DNA of 6,152 bases from positions 1 through 6,152 of the forward strand of contig NZ_JACUUA010000189.1 in assembly GCF_014859565.1 (NCBI RefSeq). The letters are read 5' to 3'. Made by a program: the position numbers and the translations under genes. Of this stretch, positions 6,090 through 6,152 are shown piece after piece; position 1 is the first letter of the stretch, and each line of letters begins with the position of its first letter. The notes under the pieces are model-generated. The model had not been told where the DNA came from and made no database searches. It saw nothing but the letters and a program-made list of their open reading frames with translations. The stretch comes from Marinospirillum sp. (GTDB taxonomy: Bacteria > Pseudomonadota > Gammaproteobacteria > Pseudomonadales > Halomonadaceae).

Positions 6090-6152
6090 TTATCGGTCAG
6101 TATAACCCTGTATCTCGGTACTCAGCAGATCACGAGTACCCTGCCCTACACC
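6090..6152 (-). CDS. lptD: LPS-assembly protein LptD, last 20 codons only
   Basis: A frame open from the window edge on the minus strand ends in TAA at 6092-6090. It encodes 20 residues that include GVGQGTRDLL and end IQGYTDR. This resembles the extreme C-terminus of LptD, where a (G)LG-x-(G)-x-x-(D)DLL-x-x-x-I-x-GY pattern is typical after the last beta strand. LptD is the outer-membrane barrel that inserts lipopolysaccharide into the outer leaflet. It normally lies directly upstream of surA in gammaproteobacteria, as here with a 21-bp gap. The call rests on a short tail plus position, because the body of the gene lies outside the window. Confidence 0.75.
   Translation of the reverse strand, partial: GVGQGTRDLLSTEIQGYTDR

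Noticed and set aside
1..6152. Mobile element, CRISPR array, RNA gene or novel defence system
   Set aside because: No transposase, terminal inverted repeats, regularly spaced repeats or tRNA/rRNA-like segments are visible; nearly all bases belong to conserved chromosomal genes.

Overview
This window looks like chromosomal core sequence from a motile, Gram-negative gammaproteobacterium. The minus strand carries lptD-surA-pdxA-rsmA-apaH-glpE, a conserved gammaproteobacterial cluster. Having glpE directly after apaH is the order I recall from Pseudomonas rather than E. coli. The plus strand carries homologues of FlgP and FlgT, outer-membrane/periplasmic flagellar ring proteins best known from Vibrio and other polar-flagellated marine gammaproteobacteria. 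An Oceanospirillales/Alteromonadales/Pseudomonadales-type host is a reasonable guess, but the genus cannot be read from this sequence.

Layout. Bases 1-481 (+) hold the 3' part of an LPP20/FlgP-like lipoprotein gene, cut by the window edge, followed by a strong intrinsic terminator at 526-563. Bases 578-1783 (+) encode a complete FlgT-like protein with a signal peptide. It ends 5 bp from the convergent minus-strand gene glpE (2103-1789). Reading the minus strand in its own direction: the last 20 codons of lptD (6152-6090), surA (6068-4767), pdxA (4763-3783), rsmA/ksgA (3779-2940), apaH (2958-2134) and glpE. Spacing is operon-like: 21 bp, 3 bp, 3 bp, a 19-bp overlap, then 30 bp. No gene-free stretch exceeds 100 bases.

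How the genes work together. LptD and SurA belong to outer-membrane biogenesis, since SurA chaperones beta-barrel proteins including LptD. PdxA acts in pyridoxal-phosphate synthesis, RsmA dimethylates 16S rRNA, ApaH hydrolyses diadenosine tetraphosphate and GlpE moves sulfane sulfur. They form a housekeeping transcription unit, not one pathway. FlgP and FlgT form or stabilise the extra basal-body ring (H-ring) around the flagellar LP ring.

I see no undescribed defence, mobile or biosynthetic system. The more unusual signals are small: apaG is absent from its usual slot between rsmA and apaH, with an in-frame 3 x 12-bp tandem repeat at that junction; a dyad places the glpE ribosome-binding site and start codon in a loop, with a TATAAT box just upstream; a 13-bp hairpin lies in the convergent flgT/glpE ends; and FlgP has an in-frame 12-bp repeat at the window edge.
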